NCBI GenBank assembly: GCA_013362555.1
Contig: JABFVX010000514.1
Span: forward strand, 1 to 8,681
DNA from: Mycobacteriaceae bacterium
Lineage (GTDB): Bacteria; Actinomycetota; Actinomycetes; Mycobacteriales; Mycobacteriaceae
Direction of reading: 5' to 3'
Length of the DNA stretch: 8,681 nucleotides
Position numbers and translations under genes: made by a program. Shown here in pieces: positions 6,701 to 8,681 of this stretch. Each line of letters opens with the position of its first letter. The first letter of the stretch is position 1. The notes beneath the pieces were generated by a model. It searched no databases, had not been told where the DNA came from, and saw only the letters and a list, made by a program, of their open reading frames with translations.

Positions 6701-8681
6701 AGCTCGAGCGGCGAGCCGGTCCGCTGCGCGTGGAAGTCCAATTCCCCTGCGAGGGAGGCGATCTGCCGGGCCAGCGCGGGGCCGCCGTCCGCGCCGTGCA
6801 CGGCGACGACCACCGCCACCGAGGGCACGCGACCATTCTGCTCGGCCGCCCGCGCCACCGTGTCACGGTAGAGGGCGCCGACGACGTCGCCGTGGCTGAG
6901 CAGATCTCGACCCGCGTCCGCGGCGTAGACGACGACCTTCTCCGGCCGGTCGTGCCCGATCGCGACCAGCGTCGGCGCGCCGTCGGGACCGCGTTCGAGC
7001 ACCCGCAGTGGCGGGTGGCCGGGCAATCCGGCAGCCAGATCCTCGAGTTGGCACACCTCCTGGTCGAAGAGATACTCAGGGGTGATCTCCTCGTGTTCGA
7101 GGGCGCGGTTGCCCGCGGCGATCCGGTCTTCGTCGGCGCCGCGCGCGGCGAGCTGGTGCATCTCGTCGCGGGCGTACCAGGGCAGGCCCGCGGCGTCGGC
7201 CAGCATCGGCGTGCCGCCGGAACGCAGCGCGTTCAGGATCTCCGCGTCGCTCAGGCCTTGTTGGCGGAGTGCGTGATACGCCTCGGCGGTGCTGTACGCG
7301 AGACTGTGCGCGTCGGCGGGCCTGCTCGAATGCGGTCCGTCCGTGATGCGTTCGCCCAGCATTCTCGTCCGCTCGCCCGCGTCCGGATGCGTCGTCGGGT
7401 CGTGCTCGCCGCGGGTGATCTCGGCCAACTGCTGCGGAGTCAATTCCGTTGACGCACCGGCTCTGTCGCTCGGATGGTGCGCCCCGAACGCGTCCGAGGT
7501 CGGGTGCACGTGAGCGGATTCGCCCGGCAGCGAGTTCGGCGCTGCGCCCGCGGGATCAGCGAAGACGCGGACGCCGAGTTCACCGCTGTGGTCCAGCGGG
7601 CCCGCGTCGGTGCAGCGCCAGTAGGTGAGCCGGTCGACCCCCGCGGCGGCGAGCCTGCCGTGCCTGCCCGCGTAGCCGACCACCGTGCCGCTTTCACCGT
7701 GCACCACCAGGTGCACCTGGCGGGTCTGCCCCGGATTGGCCACACGCCAGGCCGCGTCGCGGCCCGAGAGATCGCTGAGCAGCCTGCGGCCGTCGCTTTC
7801 GGTGAGCCGCCCGATCCCGACGGTCTGCTCACCGCCCTCCGGCTGCGCCGCCAGCAGCGGCTCGGCCCGCATGCGCACCGTCAGCGACACCTCGCCCGGA
7901 TCGGTGCGCTGGAGGTTCGCGAAGTGTTTGAAGGCGTCCGGCGCGGCAGCGCGGACCTCGGCGATGCTGGCACCGGACGGAAGCAGGTGCACCGCCGCGG
8001 TGGGGGCCGAATCATGCTTGCCGAACACGAGTTCCAGGGTGTGCGGCGCGAGCGTGGGCTTGCTGATCTGAAGTGAGAGCAAGCGGGCTCGGGGCGCACC
8101 CGGCAGCGCGGCGGCGTTGCGGTCGGCGTCCCGGACCAAGTCCCGCACCGCAGTGCAGTTCGCGAGCTGTCCCTCGTGCTCCAGGTCCAAAACGTGCGAC
8201 TGCTCCAGCGGCTCCAACGCCCGCAGCAGGGTGAGCCGGTTCGCCTGGTCGCGAACGTGTTCCGGGATGCCGTCGAGGTTGCCGAGCAGCTCGGTGTGCT
8301 CGAGCATCAGGCCCGTGCGGGCTTCCGGGTCGTCGGCCAGGCCCGCATACCACTGCGCCACCCGGGCCGCCTGGTCGTGAGCGGTGACCACGGCCTCGTC
8401 CACGGTGAACAGCCTGGTGTGCAGACCGTCGCCTTGCAGCCGCTGCAGCGCGCTCTCCGCGGCGAGATGCTGCGCCTCGGTGGGTTCAACGCCGGTGGCG
8501 GGCCAATGGTCGTCGCCGGGGTCCGGCGCCGCGCCTGCCTCGGGAGGCGGCGCGGGCGGGTCGTCCCATCCGCCGCCGCCTGCGGGGTCTTTGTCGCCGC
8601 CGACCGGGTCTTGGTGGTTGCCGCCCTGGTTGCCGCCGTTGTTGTCACCCGAACCGCCCGGGTCGCCCGAATCGCCGTGGG
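1..8681 (-). CDS. Giant multidomain polymorphic-toxin-like protein, internal fragment (both ends outside window)
   Basis: One minus-strand frame, with codons occupying positions 3k+1 to 3k+3, is open across the whole window: 2,893 codons, over 300 kDa, entering from beyond 8681 and leaving beyond 1. No start, ribosome binding site, stop or terminator of this gene is visible. Codon third positions are strongly G/C. In order, the chain has a Gly-rich linker, two DUF1023-like alpha/beta-hydrolase modules, a degenerate RsbW-like ATPase fold, a third DUF1023-like module, papain-like segments, a CdiA-C-like nuclease domain, three sigma-70-region-4-like repeats, a possible dead zincin, an intact-looking RsbW-like ATPase domain and an unassigned tail. 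Giant actinobacterial proteins with DUF1023, papain-like deamidase and nuclease modules are usually regarded as secreted or contact-dependent polymorphic toxins. No signal peptide or membrane segment is seen here, so the location is unknown. The open frame is near certain; the function is inferred. Confidence 0.95.
742..1098 (-). other. RsbW/SpoIIAB-like GHKL ATPase (anti-sigma type) domain
   Basis: Residues 2528-2646 have the full order of HATPase_c_2 domains (PF13581). A helix (VAEARRKIRELLERYDWP) is followed by LLVLEAVTNAHQHG, the N-box, with the conserved Asn at 991-993. A strand pair leads to LRIRDGDNKLP, the D-box, with Asp at 895-897. A loop leads to NLGTRVMAGLANRYG, the G-box helix, with only its Gly (823-825) conserved against the usual GRGL. 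The domain closes with TGKTLWFDL. Free-standing members are serine kinases and anti-sigma factors that bind sigma factors and STAS anti-anti-sigma partners. Here the domain is embedded near the end of the visible giant chain, after the sigma-region-4-like repeats. The N- and D-boxes look functional for nucleotide binding. This is the best-preserved enzyme-like module in the window. Confidence 0.8.
1111..1680 (-). other. Unassigned mixed alpha/beta region
   Basis: Residues 2334-2523. I recognise no family. The first part is polar with aromatic residues (WTETAHLHPDALDY, DWGYGP, QYFPSEKEA). It passes into a helix (IRDLVEDVLRDY), an acidic strand pair around IDVDYRVEAG and RLVLRFSEVLER, then a helix with EHVLHHRADP and two strands (VEVEFHAPD, LRVEQVDIVDG). 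It ends immediately before the RsbW-like ATPase domain and may pack against it. No catalytic motif is evident. Confidence 0.5.
1681..2280 (-). other. Unassigned domain, possibly an inactivated zincin metallopeptidase
   Basis: Residues 2134-2333. The segment TPRQLAVREAGSCLVAAGG (1912-1968) sits where a TPxxxxxHExGHxxxxxgG zinc helix would be expected. It is followed by a helix (ALTEYYDHMGG), then YEQWLRDGLWGNSFRDG and EFNPEQALADGYASY, which resemble the downstream glycine turn and third-ligand helix (NPxEALAEaF) that I recall from zincin-like modules of actinobacterial toxins. All three ligands would be replaced: REAGS (1930-1944) for HExGH, and Gln for the ligand Glu. The comparison is from memory and is weak on its own. 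The region is certainly folded-looking, with alternating strands and helices. Confidence 0.3.
2305..3213 (-). repeat. Three tandem ~100-residue repeats, each with a sigma-70-region-4-like block
   Basis: Units lie at 2908-3213 and 2602-2907 (102 codons each, alignable without gaps and about half identical by eye) and 2305-2601 (99 codons). Each unit starts with a helix (xRMxxxxFRxxxSRL), continues through FxxLPxVxxxDxR and LRxADRRSLSxALLxL, and then shows PEQRxxLLAQHLDGYxxEREIAxDLxIxxxDVRxLAxxAL. That last part follows sigma-70 region 4: a LPxxxR helix, then a helix-turn-helix of the form serEIAexLgisxgTVksrlhRAL. Unit 3 is the most diverged in the middle (LHPGTGRTDAQIAAAL) but keeps the helix-turn-helix pattern. 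The wHTH-like fold suggests DNA or anti-sigma binding, but three copies inside a giant protein are not a normal sigma factor. A role in binding the RsbW-like domain downstream is inference only. Confidence 0.7.
3214..3342 (-). repeat. Possible partial fourth repeat unit
   Basis: Directly before unit 1, DVVRSLADAALQVARGKVADL matches the end of the full units (DVRSLAETALHRVVDTLLADV and DVRALADGALLLVGDRLSADV). A 22-residue stretch not shared with the other units follows before unit 1 begins. The missing front half runs into the linker after the nuclease-like domain. This looks like the remnant of an earlier copy, or a capping helix of the array. Confidence 0.5.
3430..3801 (-). other. CdiA-C-like (PD-(D/E)XK superfamily) nuclease domain, possibly degenerate
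   Basis: Residues 1627-1750 resemble the CdiA C-terminal tRNA-nuclease family (PF18451). A helix RRKNSAAVLLARAGYDVIRRP (3721-3783) is followed by GPPDFRIEG, then KLFDYYSSTS, a helix ending in QRRADRVVLDL, a helical region, and a final DEVIGVKDGAVHRVLP hairpin. The family layout is NExAAxxLAxxGyxvexxP, PDyxIxGxxfDxyxPTS, IxxKVxxxQAdRIVLNL. The two Asp positions (PDF, FDY) are kept. The helix Glu after Asn is Ser, and by my alignment the Lys and Gln of KVxxxQ are Gln and Arg. In CDI toxins this domain sits at the very C-terminus; here more than 1,100 residues follow it. Family membership is fairly secure; activity is uncertain. Confidence 0.68.
4021..4500 (-). other. Papain-like (toxin cysteine peptidase/deamidase type) domain
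   Basis: Residues 1394-1553 begin with a Gly/His-rich loop and VDPSSANACAVDGLGTLARL (Cys at 4423-4425), like the DPnxxxNCvxCaxaxxxtLxG start of the papain-fold toxin family (PF15644, Tox-PL). After a variable region come a helix (DTAARRVRD), a hydrophobic strand (VMIAVAVEF), and GVGSHLAVMYREGGDVWIRE with His at 4162-4164 and Glu at 4117-4119. This gives a Cys-His-acid order. The family normally cleaves or deamidates host proteins. Oddities: the last triad residue would be Glu rather than Asp, and the single Cys may align with the second, non-catalytic Cys of the family. Activity is therefore uncertain. The domain lies directly before the nuclease-like domain. Confidence 0.5.
4681..5040 (-). 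other. Possible degenerate papain-like segment (weak)
   Basis: Residues 1214-1333 contain helices around REWAQRAG, a GRPGSYLVTF strand (about 4828-4860) and then ARVQFMRNSRGQIQTLD (about 4768-4809). That order resembles the second half of papain-fold toxin/glutamine-deamidase domains: GSrxlV, then gHxxNvvnxxGxvxxlD. The usual catalytic His would be Arg here, although the following Asp is kept, and no upstream catalytic Cys is seen. A short Ser-rich linker (four Ser in a row, about 4666-4677) follows. This could equally be an unrelated beta domain. Confidence 0.25.
5101..5820 (-). other. DUF1023-like module C, most diverged copy
   Basis: Residues about 954-1193. The N-terminal half matches modules A and B: LSWNERAIL, a VLGVPPAWRDRQAR signature (about 5695-5736), a long helix, AHLLRFNPRDG, and then VEVALGNVGWASHVNVFSATG (5440-5505), equivalent to the family's valGdpdtAxxVavxvPG block. 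TASLLQFN matches the next strand. The C-terminal half is less certain. A DIEVLNPQGTIDREV segment lies where the elbow should be, and NPQGT (5221-5235) has no nucleophile Ser. GYVDLSARLG then follows, like the VDxvvxxGSpG strand. The N-terminal half is fairly well supported; the second half may instead belong to a different fold. No catalytic function is expected. Confidence 0.5.
6019..6360 (-). other. Degenerate RsbW-like (GHKL/HATPase_c_2) ATPase-fold domain
   Basis: Residues 774-887 match the layout of anti-sigma-type histidine-kinase-like ATPases. A helix ends in ILAEVMGAGLAFG (about 6235-6270), the N-box position. A strand pair is followed by LTVLDADP (about 6145-6171), the D-box position. 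A SEVGRDLWVTGLL helix sits where the GRGLxLV G-box lies, and the domain ends on KGRALQIDLP, like the usual GkxvwfeL strand. Aligned without gaps to the EAVTNAHQHG of the second such domain in this protein (742-1098), the ATP/Mg-binding Asn is Ala and the first His is Leu. It therefore probably does not bind ATP. The call rests on pattern order and on comparison with the intact copy. Confidence 0.5.
6421..7440 (-). other. DUF1023-like alpha/beta-hydrolase module B, nucleophile Ser replaced by Gly
   Basis: Residues 414-753 repeat the layout of module A. A helical lead-in is followed by GLPWYARDEMHQL (7150-7188), equivalent to the family's GlPaxvRDxaNR signature. Next is LVAIGHDRPEKVVVYAADAG (about 6910-6972), matching the strand-turn-strand block. 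A helix then leads to HVIGEGEGATALSRA. Aligned without gaps to GHSYGST, the elbow reads GEGEGAT (6670-6690), so the catalytic Ser position is Gly (codon 6682-6684) and the His before it is Glu. Downstream, a YVESLTFIDPG strand and a HPAFAPEWGAR segment match the family's GSPG and FGA regions. The module looks complete in fold but should not act as a serine hydrolase. Confidence 0.68.
7450..8490 (-). other. DUF1023-like alpha/beta-hydrolase module A, altered nucleophile elbow
   Basis: Residues 64-410 follow the DUF1023 (PF06259) pattern from end to end. The N-terminal family signature is nearly perfect: NLDGIPEHVRDQANR at 8236-8280. Next come a strand region ending LLSLQI, a VFGKHD-type segment at about 7978-8040 that matches the family's valGdpd block, and an HGESGTVVGYAGRHG stretch matching the region that normally reads GHSYGST. 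A VDRLTY segment follows, then a DAFGAHHPSD stretch close to the usual C-terminal FGA motif. The elbow (7684-7698) reads G-E-S-G-T: a Ser is kept but the GxSxG spacing is broken. DUF1023 proteins are predicted serine hydrolases, common in actinobacteria near WXG100/ESX genes and in toxin-like proteins. The fold call is fairly secure; activity is doubtful. Confidence 0.75.
8491..8679 (-). other. Gly/Asp/Asn/Pro-rich linker
   Basis: Residues 1-63 of the visible chain are dominated by Gly, Asp, Asn and Pro (short runs such as GGGG and PPAPPP), with almost no hydrophobic residues until a Trp-Pro near the end. This is a disordered, acidic spacer. It probably joins an N-terminal part lying beyond 8681 to the first folded module. 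In polymorphic toxins such linkers often follow the secretion or trafficking part, but that part cannot be seen here. Confidence 0.8.

Noticed and set aside
5374..7452. Plus-strand open frame of 692 codons
   Set aside because: Same codon-aligned antisense effect. It lies opposite modules B and C and the first ATPase-like domain, whose sense translation has recognisable motifs, while this one has none.
1..8681. RNA genes, CRISPR arrays, insertion sequences, promoters or terminators
   Set aside because: Nothing resembling tRNA or rRNA, spaced direct repeats, inverted-repeat element ends or a hairpin followed by a T-run was seen. The whole window is protein-coding, so internal hits would need strong evidence.

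Overview
The window lies wholly inside one giant gene on the minus strand. Read from position 8679 down to position 1, one frame stays open for 2,893 codons with no stop. Neither the true start nor the true stop is in the window. The translation looks like protein throughout, and the low-complexity linker and domain-like blocks follow each other without a break in frame. The DNA is GC-rich (roughly 65-70% by eye) with G or C at most third codon positions. Together with the domain types, this points to a filamentous actinomycete; a Pseudonocardiales-type genome (Saccharopolyspora, Amycolatopsis and relatives) or Streptomyces is a reasonable guess, but the sequence does not settle it.

Layout in protein order (residue 1 is the first full codon at the high-coordinate end). 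Residues 1-63 are a Gly/Asp/Asn/Pro-rich linker. Residues 64-410, 414-753 and about 954-1193 are three diverged copies of an alpha/beta-hydrolase module resembling the actinobacterial DUF1023 family. None keeps the usual nucleophile-elbow sequence. A degenerate GHKL (RsbW-like) ATPase fold lies between the second and third copies. Residues about 1214-1553 carry one doubtful and one better papain-like segment of the kind found in polymorphic toxins. Residues 1627-1750 resemble the nuclease domain at the C-terminus of CdiA toxins. Residues 1823-2125 are three tandem units of about 100 residues, each containing a block like sigma-70 region 4. Then come a segment that may be a dead zincin metallopeptidase (2134-2333), an unassigned stretch, a well-preserved RsbW/SpoIIAB-like ATPase domain (2528-2646) and an unassigned C-terminal part.

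The best overall reading is a giant polymorphic-toxin-like or effector-like megaprotein built from domains usually seen as separate toxins or regulators. Two points stand out. Sigma-region-4-like repeats and an anti-sigma-like ATPase lie in the same chain. Several enzyme-like modules also appear to have lost catalytic residues while the reading frame stayed intact, which suggests selection on binding or scaffold roles rather than decay. All domain calls come from reading motifs by eye, without database or structure searches.
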